Origin: Bernardetiaceae bacterium | Lineage (GTDB): Bacteria; Bacteroidota; Bacteroidia; Cytophagales; Thermoflexibacteraceae | DNA: 64,000 bases | Reading direction: 5' to 3' | Assembly (NCBI GenBank): GCA_025056255.1 | Contig: JANWVT010000012.1 | Span: 40,978 to 104,977 of the forward strand | Part shown: piece by piece, positions 1 to 9,243 of the stretch | Layout: each line of letters begins with the position of its first letter | How positions within the stretch are numbered: position 1 is the stretch's first letter | Notes under the pieces: generated by a model | Told to the model about the DNA's origin: nothing | Databases searched by the model: none | The model's input: the letters and a program-made list of their open reading frames with translations, nothing else | Position numbers and translations under genes: made by a program

Positions 1-104
1 GCATGGCGCAGTTCTTCGACCATTACCTCAAAGACGCTCCTATGCCTGCATGGATGGAAAAAGGTATTCCAATGACTGAAAAAGGAATCAACTTGGGCTA
101 CTAA
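1..104 (+). CDS. S9 family prolyl-oligopeptidase-like peptidase, C-terminal end (partial)
   Basis: The window opens inside a gene. The reading frame through base 3 gives about 33 residues, starting MAQFFDHYLKDAPMPAWM and ending at TAA (102-104). An aromatic-rich segment followed by 'YLKDAPMPAWMEKGIP' is how many Bacteroidota S9 peptidases (dipeptidyl/acylaminoacyl-peptidase type) end, after the alpha/beta-hydrolase domain. The catalytic residues lie outside the window, so only the tail is visible. The family call comes from remembered C-terminal motifs and is moderately sure. Confidence 0.6.
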   Translation, partial: MAQFFDHYLKDAPMPAWMEKGIPMTEKGINLGY

Positions 105-119
105 AACAGATTGGTGCCT

Positions 120-148
120 GCCTCCTCTGCCACTGCTGCCGAGGAGGC
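120..148 (+). terminator. hairpin downstream of the S9 peptidase
   Basis: An 8-bp perfect stem, GCCTCCTC (120-127) and GAGGAGGC (141-148), encloses a 13-nt loop and begins 15 nt after the stop codon. No T-run follows, so termination is only suggested by the position. Confidence 0.35.
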
Positions 149-204
149 GATATACTAAGCGCAGCTGACATTAGGAAGCCTGCAAGTGTAAAGCCGATGG
201 TTTA

Positions 205-240
205 CCTCCACAGTTGTTCGTGTCTTGACGAAAAACTTTT
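205..240. repeat. degenerate copy of the GTTGTTCGTG hairpin element
   Basis: In the gene-free stretch between the S9 peptidase and the ABC ATPase gene, GTTGTTCGTG (213-222) is followed by an imperfect reverse complement (227-236). It matches the left arm of the hairpins at 63588-63611 and 63745-63768. Otherwise 149-460 shows no gene; a GACGGGATTAACAGGAT-like stretch near 288-305 recalls the GACAGGATT motifs that border the 63-kb copies. Confidence 0.4.
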
Positions 241-460
241 TGCGTAACAAGGCACACAACCAAGCAGTAGTGCTGGCGATTTAATCAGACGGGATTAACA
301 GGATAGTTTCAACACACCAAGGGCGCACCTGTTGCAAGCAGGTAGAGAAGCCTTTCACTATCAGAAAAATACAATTCAACAATGCGCTTTTCTGCCAACA
401 AACAGTTGATTTTTCAGCAAAATTACAAGCGATGCGTTGTTGCTTTGCCTAACAGACTGT

Positions 461-1129
461 TTAGCCTTGTTTACTGTCGTCAGCAATGCGCCCGTCTATA
501 ATGGTTATCTTGCGGTCTGTGGCATTGGCGAGGGCTTCGTTGTGCGTAACAATCACAAATGTTTGGTTCAACTCGTCGCGGAGTTTAAAAAATAGGTTGT
601 GCAATTCTTCGGCATTGCGTGTATCCAAATTGCCAGTAGGCTCATCGGCAAAAACAATTGTAGGACTATTGATAAGTGCACGGGCTACTGCAATGCGTTG
701 TTGTTCGCCACCGGAAAGTTCTGCGGGCTTATGCGAAAGCCGATGTGCTACGCCCAGTTTTTCTGCAAGCATAATAGCTCGTTGGTGCAACTCATCTGTG
801 GATTTGCCCGCAATATAACCGGGCATAGCAATATTTTCCAGTGCTGTAAACTCCGGCAGCAAGTTGTGAAACTGAAACACAAAGCCAATGGTTAGGTTGC
901 GAAATCGCGCTAGTTCCTTTTCGTTCAGTGTCAGCAAGTTGATGCCCTCTGCCGTCAAACTGCCTTTATCAGGTTTGTCTAAGGTGCCCAAAATATGCAA
1001 CAGCGTACTTTTTCCTGCTCCCGAGGGTCCTACAATAGTAGTAATCTTTCCTGTTTCAATGTGCAGGTCTATTCCTTTGAGTACGTGCAGTTGTCCGTAA
1101 TATTTGTGCAGATTTTGGGCTACAAGCAT
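461..1129 (-). CDS. ABC transporter ATP-binding protein, LolD-like
   Basis: A 222-residue ATPase subunit of an ABC transporter, acting on the cytoplasmic face of the inner membrane. Walker A GPSGAGKST is at residues 34-42, the Q-loop glutamine near 86, the signature LSGGEQQR at 138-145, Walker B ending ADEP at 161-164 with catalytic Glu163, and the H-loop His near 196. Length and the 'LHKYYGQLHVLKGIDL' start fit the MacB/LolD class that drives lipoprotein release or substrate extrusion. No permease gene is adjacent, so the partner must be elsewhere. It lies 10 nt downstream of the unknown gene at 1140-1859 and is probably co-transcribed with it. The ATPase call is firm; the lipoprotein-release role is inferred. 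Confidence 0.88.
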   Translation of the reverse strand: MLVAQNLHKYYGQLHVLKGIDLHIETGKITTIVGPSGAGKSTLLHILGTLDKPDKGSLTAEGINLLTLNEKELARFRNLTIGFVFQFHNLLPEFTALENIAMPGYIAGKSTDELHQRAIMLAEKLGVAHRLSHKPAELSGGEQQRIAVARALINSPTIVFADEPTGNLDTRNAEELHNLFFKLRDELNQTFVIVTHNEALANATDRKITIIDGRIADDSKQG

Positions 1130-1139
1130 ACTAAAACAT

Positions 1140-1859
1140 TTAAGCAGCCATTCGGCTAATATGTTTCACCAAGGCGCGCCGAGCAATAGGCAACAACGAC
1201 TCCTCTAATGGGCAAGCTACTTTGGCAATAATCACAAAAGTAGCGGGGTTAGGCAAGTGAGTAAACCTACGGGCAAGACTTAGCTTCAGATGCTCATAGG
1301 TTTGTGTTAAGGTAATGTTCACCGTTTCCAAATACTGCGTATGAATGCCTCTAAAACGCTCGTGTCGGTCTTCAAAAATGGTGATATGGTAAGTGTAGAT
1401 GCGTGTGTCGCGGCTTTGGGCTTTGCTGAGGAACATATAGCCTTTGTCGGTATTAAGCGGCGTAATTCCCACGGGGCTAATTTCCAATTGCTGCTCGATG
1501 TGTTCGTAAATTTCGCGCGCTTCTTCTAAGGTTTCACCCACAAGCGGAATGGCATAGTGTACCAGTTCCTCAATTATGCGCATTGTTTCGTCGTCTTCCA
1601 CAATGCTTTTGTAAACCAATTGCAACCGTTCAAAGTCGGCATGACTAATGCGCTGTGGAAAATTTTCATACAGCAGATTTTTGTGGTCGCGCAAATGGCA
1701 AAGGTTGCGGTAGTGAAAAATTAAATCTGCAAAAGCAGGATATAATTTTTGCGCCTTCAACTCTTCGCGCACACTTTGTAGGTAAGCGAGCAACACGTAC
1801 TTTTTGTACTCAAAATCAATGAGTTGCTCGGTAAGCCAATTCGGACTGAGGGTTTTCAT
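1140..1859 (-). CDS. conserved hypothetical protein, possibly Bacteroidota-specific
   Basis: A 239-residue soluble protein beginning MKTLSPNWLTEQLIDFEYKK. I chose the ATG at 1859 because the longer reading frame would need a GTG three codons upstream. There is no signal peptide, membrane segment or catalytic motif that I recognise. The first half is helix-rich (for example EELVHYAIPLVGETLEEARE) and the second half looks like alternating strands. It sits immediately upstream of the LolD-like ATPase gene, which suggests linked expression. I believe similar proteins occur widely in Cytophagia, but no function is assigned. Confidence 0.75.
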   Translation of the reverse strand: MKTLSPNWLTEQLIDFEYKKYVLLAYLQSVREELKAQKLYPAFADLIFHYRNLCHLRDHKNLLYENFPQRISHADFERLQLVYKSIVEDDETMRIIEELVHYAIPLVGETLEEAREIYEHIEQQLEISPVGITPLNTDKGYMFLSKAQSRDTRIYTYHITIFEDRHERFRGIHTQYLETVNITLTQTYEHLKLSLARRFTHLPNPATFVIIAKVACPLEESLLPIARRALVKHISRMAA

Positions 1860-1943
1860 AGCAGACACACAGGTTGTTAAGCGCTCTTAATATAAAGAAC
1901 GCAAATTAGATTCCAAATGATACGCTACAAATTAGCCTCATTT

Positions 1944-2549
1944 TTAATCTTGCCGGTGTCTTTTTTGGAGTACCTCAATCACCTCATCCAACTCTACGGA
2001 CTTGGCTTCCAGAAGCACCAAGTAATGGAACAACAGGTCGGCAGCTTCTCCCAAAAACAATTCTTTGTTGTTGTCTTTGGCTTCAATAATCAGTTCTACG
2101 GCTTCTTCTCCTACTTTTTGGGCTATTTGGTTGATACCTTTGGCAAAAAGTTTAGCAGTGTAAGATGTTTCGGGTGAAGCGTTTTTACGGCTGCGGATAA
2201 TTTGTAGTAACTGATTGAGAAACAGCAATTTGTTTTGATTGGCTTCTGAAAAGCAGGTGTCTGCTCCTGTATGGCAAGTAGGACCTTGCGGATGAGCTTT
2301 CACAAGAATAGTGTCGCCGTCGCAGTCAACCAGAATATCTCGTACATGCAAATAGTTGCCAGAGGTTTCTCCCTTAGTCCACAGCCGATTTTTAGAGCGA
2401 CTAAAAAAAGTTACTACCTTTTCAGACAAGGTTTTTTGATAGGCTTCTTCGTTCATATAGCCTAGCATAAGCACCTTTTCGGTGGTAACATCTTGCACAA
2501 CAGCAGGCAGCAGTCCGTTGCCTTTACTGAAATTAGGTGAGGAAAGCAT
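1944..2549 (-). CDS. hisIE: bifunctional phosphoribosyl-AMP cyclohydrolase / phosphoribosyl-ATP pyrophosphatase
   Basis: Catalyses histidine biosynthesis steps 2 and 3: pyrophosphohydrolysis of PR-ATP by the C-terminal HisE part, and ring opening of PR-AMP by the N-terminal HisI part. The HisI metal site is visible as DCDGD (residues 75-79) and the two cysteines in GPTCHTGADTCF (Cys92, Cys99). HisE supplies the helical GEEAVELIIEA motif (147-157) and the closing ADLLFHYLVLL helix. The 201 residues fit the fused enzyme. The ATG at 2549 follows the 171-nt gap after menC. No other his gene is adjacent; hisH is about 24 kb away, so the pathway is dispersed here. Confidence 0.95.
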   Translation of the reverse strand: MLSSPNFSKGNGLLPAVVQDVTTEKVLMLGYMNEEAYQKTLSEKVVTFFSRSKNRLWTKGETSGNYLHVRDILVDCDGDTILVKAHPQGPTCHTGADTCFSEANQNKLLFLNQLLQIIRSRKNASPETSYTAKLFAKGINQIAQKVGEEAVELIIEAKDNNKELFLGEAADLLFHYLVLLEAKSVELDEVIEVLQKRHRQD

Positions 2550-2622
2550 TCAGTTAACTGGAAAGGTATTGTTTGCAAATTACAAGCATGCGTGCAAAAT
2601 TATCAATTAAAAACCGGCACAA

Positions 2623-2641
2623 CCAACATTTCCAAGGTTGG
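2623..2641 (-). terminator. possible weak hairpin after menC
   Basis: CCAAC and GTTGG (2623-2627 and 2637-2641) form a short stem. Read on the minus strand it is followed after a few bases by a TTTTTAATT tract. The stem is only 5 bp, so this is a guess. Confidence 0.25.
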
Positions 2642-2720
2642 CAGTAATAGCAATGCACTTTGTTTGCTTTGGCATGGCACCAACCGACCACGTTGGGTTT
2701 GTCCAGAAGGTGAGTGTCTT

Positions 2721-3809
2721 TTACCCTCGAGCTGAGGGAGGTTGGAGACTTGCCCAAGGGCTGTTGGCAACATACTGCATACGCCCGTTTTTGACTGTCA
2801 AAGGTGAGTTGATGTTGTTGTGATAGAGCTGTCCAGTGCCAAGCCCTTGTGGAAGGGTGGGTTGGTAGCGAGCAGTGAATTGGCAAATGGCATTTAAACC
2901 AATGTTAGACTCTAAGGCAGAAGTCATCCACCAGCCTATTCCCATTTGTTCAGCAAGGGCTATCCATTCTGCCGAGGCATTTAGTCCGCCTACTAGACTG
3001 GGTTTTAAAATGATGTAAGCAGGGCGGAGCGTTTCTAAAAGTTGTTTTTTAGCCTCTACATGGTCAATACCAATCAGTTCTTCGTCTAAGGCAATTGGCA
3101 CGGGCGAGTGGCGACACAGGGCTGCCATTGCCTCCCACTGCCGAGGGCGAATGGGCTGTTCGATGGAGTGGATGCCTAAGTTAGCGAGTGCATGGAGTTT
3201 TTCTTGGGCTTCCGAAGGAGTAAAAGCACCATTAGCATCTACGCGCAAGGTAATTTCATTGGCAGAGAACCTGTTACGTATACTTGCTAAAATATTCAAC
3301 TCAGTAGCAAAATCTATTGCACCAATTTTCATTTTCAAGCAAGAAAAGCCTGCTGCTAGTTTTTCTTCTATTTGTTGCAGCATAAATGCCGCATTTCCCA
3401 TCCAAATGAGTCCGTTGATAGGGATAGACAAGCTACCATGGTAAAAAGGATTGTCATAGATGAGTCGCTTGCCTCCATTTTGTAAATCCAGAACGGCTGT
3501 TTCCAAGGCAAAGCGCAAAGCAGGCAAGTTTTTCGTTTGTTTTTCAATCCATTCCTGAGATATTTCATTGGCAGAATGAAAACGTTCTTGTTGAATTTTT
3601 TTTGAGAGAATTTCAATTTCAGGTGAATAATCAGGCAAAAAATCTGTACTTAGTCCTGCCAAAGGCGCCACTTCGCCAATACCGCATAATCCCGTTGCCA
3701 CATCGGTTAAGAAAATGAACCATACGAGGCGCTCGGTCATTATGCCACGCGAAGTACCTGCTTCAAATTTAAAATGCAACAGGTGAGGTTGGTAGCTGAG
3801 GGTGAGCAC
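2721..3809 (-). CDS. menC: o-succinylbenzoate synthase
   Basis: An enolase-superfamily enzyme that dehydrates SHCHC to o-succinylbenzoate in menaquinone synthesis. The N-terminal capping domain starts with the family-like 'LLHFKFEAGTSRGIMTER'. The barrel carries the catalytic Lys pair K159-M-K161, metal ligands Asp191 (LRVDANG), Glu217 (IEQP) and Asp242 (LDEE), and Lys269 (ILKPS). The start is GTG at 3809; the next ATG, at residue 24, would cut off the conserved capping strand, so GTG is preferred. It begins 3 nt after the exonuclease stop codon, indicating an operon. Dipeptide epimerases are relatives, but the motifs favour MenC. Confidence 0.9.
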   Translation of the reverse strand: MLTLSYQPHLLHFKFEAGTSRGIMTERLVWFIFLTDVATGLCGIGEVAPLAGLSTDFLPDYSPEIEILSKKIQQERFHSANEISQEWIEKQTKNLPALRFALETAVLDLQNGGKRLIYDNPFYHGSLSIPINGLIWMGNAAFMLQQIEEKLAAGFSCLKMKIGAIDFATELNILASIRNRFSANEITLRVDANGAFTPSEAQEKLHALANLGIHSIEQPIRPRQWEAMAALCRHSPVPIALDEELIGIDHVEAKKQLLETLRPAYIILKPSLVGGLNASAEWIALAEQMGIGWWMTSALESNIGLNAICQFTARYQPTLPQGLGTGQLYHNNINSPLTVKNGRMQYVANSPWASLQPPSARG

Positions 3810-3812
3810 AGG

Positions 3813-4619
3813 TTACTTTTGATTGAACTGGCTGAGCCGGATTTGAGTAAGTTTTTGCTTCGTATTGAGTGGAAAATCGCCGTTCATCATCCAATCGTAG
3901 TAAGAAGGTTCTTTTTTGAGGGCTTCCAAAACAGGCACGCCTTTGTATTTGCCAAAATTGAAAACTGCCACTCCTTTTTCATCTAAAACAATTCTGCCAG
4001 CAAAATCTACTATGTTAGAAGCTGTAAGGTTGTGCAACGCCTGTACATCGTTTTGAACAGGGTAGTAGGGTTTGCCGTCCTTGTCGAGCAGTGCCACATC
4101 TTTGTAGTATTCTACTTGTGCATCTAGCACTTCAAAAGTAGCCAACGTATCTGCCAATGCGCTGTGTGCATTTACCAGTTCTTTTTGGCAGTAAAACTTG
4201 TAAGCAGCTGAAAGGGTGCGAGGTTCCATTAAGTGGAAAATGCGCTGCACGTCCACTATTTTTCTGGCACTGGGGTCAAAGGCTACGCCAGCGCGCAGAA
4301 ATTCTTCTGCCAACATTGGCAAGTCAAATTTCAGTATATTAAAGCCCGCCAAATCGGCACCTTCTAAAAAGTTAGCCAAATCTTTAGCTATTTGCTTAAA
4401 AGTAGGCTTATCCTTCACATCTTCGTCGTAGATGCCATGAATCAAACTCGACTCGTAGGGAATAGGAATAGTTGGGTTGATGCGCATTTCCTTGGTGATT
4501 TTTTCGCCATTAGGTAGCACTTTCACTATTGCAATTTCTACAATGCGGTCGGTAGTAATGTTAGTGCCTGTAGTTTCAAGGTCGAAAAAAGCCAGTGGAT
4601 TGCGCAGTTTCAGATTCAT
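3813..4619 (-). CDS. DEDDh 3'-5' exonuclease (DnaQ/ExoX-like)
   Basis: A 268-residue exonuclease of the DNA polymerase III epsilon superfamily. The DEDDh active site is complete: Asp13 and Glu15 (FFDLETTG), Asp99 (AGFNILKFDLPML), and His152 with Asp157 (AHSALADT). After the nuclease fold, the segment around residues 205-240 (VFNFGKYKGVPVLEAL) and the WMMNGDFP motif resemble the small C-terminal domain found in ExoX-type nucleases. It probably trims 3' ends in repair or proofreads in trans. It is the first gene of a minus-strand run leading into menC. Whether it serves as the replicative proofreading subunit cannot be told from the sequence. Confidence 0.88.
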   Translation of the reverse strand: MNLKLRNPLAFFDLETTGTNITTDRIVEIAIVKVLPNGEKITKEMRINPTIPIPYESSLIHGIYDEDVKDKPTFKQIAKDLANFLEGADLAGFNILKFDLPMLAEEFLRAGVAFDPSARKIVDVQRIFHLMEPRTLSAAYKFYCQKELVNAHSALADTLATFEVLDAQVEYYKDVALLDKDGKPYYPVQNDVQALHNLTASNIVDFAGRIVLDEKGVAVFNFGKYKGVPVLEALKKEPSYYDWMMNGDFPLNTKQKLTQIRLSQFNQK

Positions 4620-4772
4620 GACAATAACATGCTATTTTATTGCAAATCAAATACAGCTTTGCTTGAAATGCAACTTTTGCAAGGTAGTAGATTGGATTTT
4701 TGAAATAAATTTTTGCTTGCAAACTTTTTAGAAGTATCTTTTGCTACAAATTGGCGATTCTTGTGTTTTAAC

Positions 4773-6491
4773 ATGTATAGGTTATTGTTTGCTGCCAGTA
4801 TCATTATTTTTTGCACATCATTTTCATACGCTCAACCAGACCTCACTTACTGGCAAAAACAAGCAGTTGAGGCAAGAAAAATGCTCACTTCCAAGCCGCA
4901 GGAAGTCCTTAAAATTGCAGAACAGTATTTACAAATTGCCTCTACTGGTATGAACGCATGGAGCTATGCCGATGCACAATACCTCATGGGGCAGTATCAC
5001 CTTGTTTCTGGCAACTACGCCACAGCATTGAAAATTTTACAGCAAACTATTAACTACCTAAATGCCAAAAACAACCCTTCCGATAGTTTGCTGACCCTGA
5101 AAGCCAATGTGTCGCAAGCAATGGGGTCGATTTATCAAATATGGGGCATGTGGGCTGAGTCGTTAGAAGCATATACGAATGCCTTAGCAATAGACCGCGC
5201 ACAGCAAAACAACTATGGCATTGCACGTACGCTAAACAACATGAGCGTACTATTTGAACGCATGGACGACACCCTGCAAGCAATTAGCCACGCCCAGCAA
5301 GCATTAGAGATAGCAGAAAAATACGACTACAAGCAGTTGCAGGCAGCAGCACTGGGCAATATGGCAATTGCCTACAAAAACCAAGGGCAATACCAAAAAG
5401 CCCTGCAACTACAAATGCGCTCGCTGCAAATTAAACGACAAATAAACGACTTGCGAGGGGTTGCCAACAGCTTGGGAAATATCGGGATTATTTATGCAGA
5501 GCAGAAAAAGTATCCTGAGGCGTTGCTTTCCACCCATCAAGCCTTAGCCATTTACCAGCAGTTGGGAGATGCAGCCCTGATAGCACAAGGAATGGAAGGA
5601 ATAGGAAAAATGCACTTAGACAATAACCGATTAGATAGTGCTGCCTATTACCTTGAACAAGCACTTCCCTTAGCAATTAGCCGCAACTTTTCCAAAGTCG
5701 TTTATGCTTGCTACGAAGACCTGTCTACTCTTGCCCAATATCGAAACAATCTTCAAAAAGCCTTAGAATACCACTTATTGGCAGATTCGGTTAACCGCAT
5801 ATTGTTTAATCATGAAAAGCAACAACTAGCCGAACAAGCCAAAGCGCGCTACGACTGGCAACAACAACAACTTGAACTGCAGCGCCTCGACTGGGAAGCT
5901 AAAGTGCAAAAAATAGACAATGAACGGAAAGCCAAAATTATTGAATTGCTCAGAAAAGATGCGGAAGCCCAAAAACGAATAGCAGAAGCCAAACAACTAG
6001 AACTTTCTCTGCTAGTCTCTGAAAAAAAATTGTTGGAACAAGAGCGATTACATGCAGCACAACAGATCAGAGAACAGCAAATGGAGTTAGAATTAGAAAA
6101 AACAAAACGTAAACAGAACGAACTGGCAATAAGCCTAAAAGAAAAGCAAGTAACTTACACTCGCGACCTCAACTTTGCCCTGTTGATTATTTTTTTACTT
6201 ATCACGCTGTTGTTGTACATGCTTTTTCGACGTGTGCGGCAGAAATTATTTGCCAATAAAACGAGGCATATGCAAGCAATGGATGAAATTGCACACATCA
6301 ATTCGCACAAAATGCGCGCCCCTGTTGCTACTGCTCTGGGACTAATCAATCTGATTAAAATGGAGTCGGCACAAGGTAATCATGACCCTGTTTTGATAGA
6401 GTTGCTAGATAAAACCCTGCAAGAAATGGATAAAGTAGTGCGAGAAGTATCTCAAATCACCTACCGACTGACCGATGAGCAGAAAGAGTAA
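4773..6491 (+). CDS. TPR-repeat signalling protein with HisKA-like domain and no ATPase domain
   Basis: A 572-residue protein. I take the ATG at 4773 because it starts a good signal peptide (MYRLLFAASIIIFCTSFSYA); the open frame extends 20 codons further upstream. About residues 50-350 are tetratricopeptide repeats, for example 'GNMAIAYKNQGQYQKALQL'. A long Gln/Glu/Lys-rich coiled coil follows to about residue 470, then one membrane segment (NFALLIIFLLITLLLYMLF). The cytoplasmic end holds a dimerisation/phosphoacceptor-like helix 'IAHINSHKMRAPVATALGL', then the protein stops. No N, G1 or G2 box follows, so it cannot bind ATP as a kinase. It could be a receptor working with another kinase or a truncated form. 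The stop is clean, with no sign of a frameshifted remainder downstream. Confidence 0.8.
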   Translation: MYRLLFAASIIIFCTSFSYAQPDLTYWQKQAVEARKMLTSKPQEVLKIAEQYLQIASTGMNAWSYADAQYLMGQYHLVSGNYATALKILQQTINYLNAKNNPSDSLLTLKANVSQAMGSIYQIWGMWAESLEAYTNALAIDRAQQNNYGIARTLNNMSVLFERMDDTLQAISHAQQALEIAEKYDYKQLQAAALGNMAIAYKNQGQYQKALQLQMRSLQIKRQINDLRGVANSLGNIGIIYAEQKKYPEALLSTHQALAIYQQLGDAALIAQGMEGIGKMHLDNNRLDSAAYYLEQALPLAISRNFSKVVYACYEDLSTLAQYRNNLQKALEYHLLADSVNRILFNHEKQQLAEQAKARYDWQQQQLELQRLDWEAKVQKIDNERKAKIIELLRKDAEAQKRIAEAKQLELSLLVSEKKLLEQERLHAAQQIREQQMELELEKTKRKQNELAISLKEKQVTYTRDLNFALLIIFLLITLLLYMLFRRVRQKLFANKTRHMQAMDEIAHINSHKMRAPVATALGLINLIKMESAQGNHDPVLIELLDKTLQEMDKVVREVSQITYRLTDEQKE

Positions 6492-6650
6492 ACCTCTGGT
6501 TATGCTGAAAATCGCGTCGGAATTTGTCCAAGCCACCCTACAAAGGAAGTGATAAGCCAGTTGCCTGTAGCAAGTAGCATTTGCAAAGTGCAATTTTTCC
6601 TACTATCGCCTGCATTCCCTACTGCTACCAGCCATACATGTCTTTCAAAC

Positions 6651-7988
6651 TCATTCCGAAAGTCCCAGTTGCATTTGGATTTCTTCCAGCGACTTTCCTT
6701 TGGTTTCAGGAATGAAGCGTTGCACAAACAGGAATGTTATCACGCTTAGCACGGCAAAAATGCCAAAAGCAACTGCTCCCCCAGCATTTTGCAACAGCCA
6801 TGGGAAGGTTTGCACCACTAAAAACGTAGAAGACCAGTGCAAGAAAATAGAAAACGACATGGCAGCCCCCCGAATGCGATTAGGATACATTTCGGCAACT
6901 ACTACCCACATTACAGGAGCAAGCGAAGCGGCAAACGATGCAATATACCCCAAAATGGCAAACAACACCCAGTAACCTTCTAATTGGTTCATGGCAAAAG
7001 CTGTTACCAAAATGCCCAGCGAAACAGCCATACCTGCCGAGCCCCACAACATTAACGATTTGCGCCCGGCGTGGTCTATCAGCCAAATAGCTACGAACGT
7101 AAATGTAAGGTTGATAACCCCAATAATGACAGATTGCCAAAAAGCTGAACCAATCCCTGCACCTGCTTTCATGAAAATAGTGGGCGCATAGTAAATAATA
7201 GCGTTAATCCCTGTAATTTGCTGAAAGCAAGCCAGTAGCGTACCAATAGTAATTACATAGCCCATTTTACCTTTGAACAAGTTATTAAATCCTACTGCCT
7301 CGCGTGTATCATTTGCCAAAGATGCCTTAATTTCTATCATAGCATTTTGCGCAAATGCTGCTCCGTTAATTTTGGTGAGCACTGCCAACGCTTCTTGGGA
7401 GCGATTGCGCTGCACTAACCAACGCGGGCTTTCTGGCACAAACAACAAAGCCAATAAAAAAATAAGTGCAGGAGCAGTTTCTACGCCGAGCATCCAACGC
7501 CAGTTATTTTCGCCAACCCCAACAAGCAAGTAGTTAGAAATGTACACGACCAAAATGCCAATCACAATCATGAGTTGGTTGAGCGAAACCAACCTGCCTC
7601 GTACATGAGCAGGTGATATTTCAGAAATGTAAGTAGGACAAAGCACAGAAGCCGCACCAATGCCCAACCCACCTACAATACGAAAAATGATAAAAATGTT
7701 AAAAGAAGTAGCAATGGCTGTTACAATAGCAGAAATAGTAAAGAAAAAACCTGTTGCAATCAACACTGGTTTACGCCCCAGCCGGTCGCTAAGTGCTCCC
7801 GAACTTGCCGCACCAATGGCACAACCAATGATAGCACAGCCTACAGCCCAGCCTTCTCCAATTTCGTCTAACTGAAAGTAGGTTTTTACAAAAGGAATTG
7901 CTCCTGCAATTACTGCTGTATCGAAACCAAATAAAAAACCGCCAAATGCAGCAATAAATGTGACAAATAGTAAGAAGTTGCTTTTCAT
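6651..7988 (-). CDS. sugar:proton symporter, MFS sugar porter family (XylE/GalP-like)
   Basis: A 445-residue inner-membrane transporter with about 12 hydrophobic helices. Sugar-porter signatures are present in order: GGFLFGFDTAVIAGAIP in TM1, SDRLGRKP in loop 2-3, PESPRWLVQ after TM6, QQITGINAIIYYAPTIF in TM7 and PETKGKSLEEI at the end. The substrate is probably a hexose or pentose, but which one is not decidable. The ATG at 7988 is chosen over a TTG two codons upstream. It stands alone, divergent from rsgA across a 325-nt gap, and no sugar-catabolic gene is adjacent. Confidence 0.92.
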   Translation of the reverse strand: MKSNFLLFVTFIAAFGGFLFGFDTAVIAGAIPFVKTYFQLDEIGEGWAVGCAIIGCAIGAASSGALSDRLGRKPVLIATGFFFTISAIVTAIATSFNIFIIFRIVGGLGIGAASVLCPTYISEISPAHVRGRLVSLNQLMIVIGILVVYISNYLLVGVGENNWRWMLGVETAPALIFLLALLFVPESPRWLVQRNRSQEALAVLTKINGAAFAQNAMIEIKASLANDTREAVGFNNLFKGKMGYVITIGTLLACFQQITGINAIIYYAPTIFMKAGAGIGSAFWQSVIIGVINLTFTFVAIWLIDHAGRKSLMLWGSAGMAVSLGILVTAFAMNQLEGYWVLFAILGYIASFAASLAPVMWVVVAEMYPNRIRGAAMSFSIFLHWSSTFLVVQTFPWLLQNAGGAVAFGIFAVLSVITFLFVQRFIPETKGKSLEEIQMQLGLSE

Positions 7989-8313
7989 GCTCAAAGTATT
8001 TACTGGTGAATCAAAACGTTATTGCGCCCATTAATTTTTAGTATATCGCAAATATTCAAAATTTGATTACAACAAAAGTCGTATGCTTTCAATTAGCCAA
8101 CATCGCCTAATTTCGACAAAAAAGCAGCACAAGGTTACAAAGTTAAAAGAATGATTCAATCTTGCTTAAAGCCCAAAACTCATACACAATAATACCTCAA
8201 AAGTAACATCAAATTGGGTGCTTACAGGTACGCATCTAAATGTTTGGCTTTGCGAGTAGTTTCGAGGTAGATAAAAATATTCTTACTTTGCCTGCTCATT
8301 CCACAGTAACATA

Positions 8314-9243
8314 ATGAAGCAACGCGGTTTAATTATGCGTTCTACCGGCTCTTGGTACGATATACGCGACGAGCAGGGCAACCGATGGAAAGGCAGGTTG
8401 CGTGGCAAACACAAATTACAAGCAATCAAAGCAACTAACCCGATAGCAGTAGGCGACTATGTAGAGTTTGAAGTAGAAGATGAGCTTGAAAAAAACGTAC
8501 TCATCACCGACATCCTTCCGCGCGAAAATTACATTAGCCGCAAGTCGCCTCATAAAACAACGCTTGCCCACATCATTGCTGCCAACATAGACCAAGCCCT
8601 TCTGATGGCTACTATAGCACTACCGCGTACCTCTACGGGCTTCATAGACCGTTTTTTGGTCTCTGCCGAATCGTTCCGCATACCAGCTATTATTCTTTTC
8701 AATAAATATGACCTATTAGATGCTCAGGGGCTTGCTTTTCAGCAAGAACTGATAAATACTTACCAGCAGATAGGCTACACTTGCCTTAGCATTTCTGCTT
8801 TAAAAGGCGATAACTTAGAAGCAGTGCGCAACCTGTTAACAGGAAAGAAAACACTGATAGCCGGGCATTCCGGAGCAGGTAAATCTACACTGCTTAACAG
8901 CCTGAATCCAGCGTTACACTTGCGCACTTCGCCCATTTCTGCCTTTGTTGGCAAAGGAGTACACACTACTACTTTTGCAGAAATGTTCGAACTCAGCCCA
9001 GATACTTTCGTGATAGACACACCCGGCATCAAAGAACTGGGACTGGCAGACATGGAAAACGAGCCAATTGCACACTACTTCCCCGAAATGCGCGCTTGCT
9101 TAGGCATGTGCCGCTACCACGATTGTCAACACATACAAGAGCCCGACTGTGAAGTAGTTAGACGTGTGCAATCTGGGCAAATAGCCCTTTCACGCTACGA
9201 AAGTTACCTCAGTATGCTTGTAGACGAAGACAATAGGCGCTAA
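8314..9243 (+). CDS. rsgA: ribosome biogenesis GTPase RsgA (circularly permuted)
   Basis: Late-stage 30S subunit maturation GTPase. An OB-fold occupies about residues 1-70. The GTPase motifs come in permuted order: G4 NKYD (130-133), G1 GHSGAGKST (184-192) and G3 DTPG (235-238). A C-terminal zinc-binding knuckle follows, using cysteines and histidine in ACLGMCRYHDCQH and PDC (about residues 262-279). The 309 residues are normal for the family. A TTACTTTG sequence, near the Bacteroidota -7 box, lies about 20-30 nt upstream of the ATG. The 7989-8313 gap between this gene and the divergent transporter shows nothing else recognisable. Confidence 0.95.
   Translation: MKQRGLIMRSTGSWYDIRDEQGNRWKGRLRGKHKLQAIKATNPIAVGDYVEFEVEDELEKNVLITDILPRENYISRKSPHKTTLAHIIAANIDQALLMATIALPRTSTGFIDRFLVSAESFRIPAIILFNKYDLLDAQGLAFQQELINTYQQIGYTCLSISALKGDNLEAVRNLLTGKKTLIAGHSGAGKSTLLNSLNPALHLRTSPISAFVGKGVHTTTFAEMFELSPDTFVIDTPGIKELGLADMENEPIAHYFPEMRACLGMCRYHDCQHIQEPDCEVVRRVQSGQIALSRYESYLSMLVDEDNRR

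Noticed and set aside
2554..2886. 110-codon minus-strand frame between hisIE and menC
   Set aside because: Half of it overlaps menC in another frame; its Cys/Trp-rich composition is that of a shadow frame.
4620..4772. Start of the TPR protein at the first ATG (4713)
   Set aside because: The extra 20 residues precede a complete signal peptide that starts at 4773.
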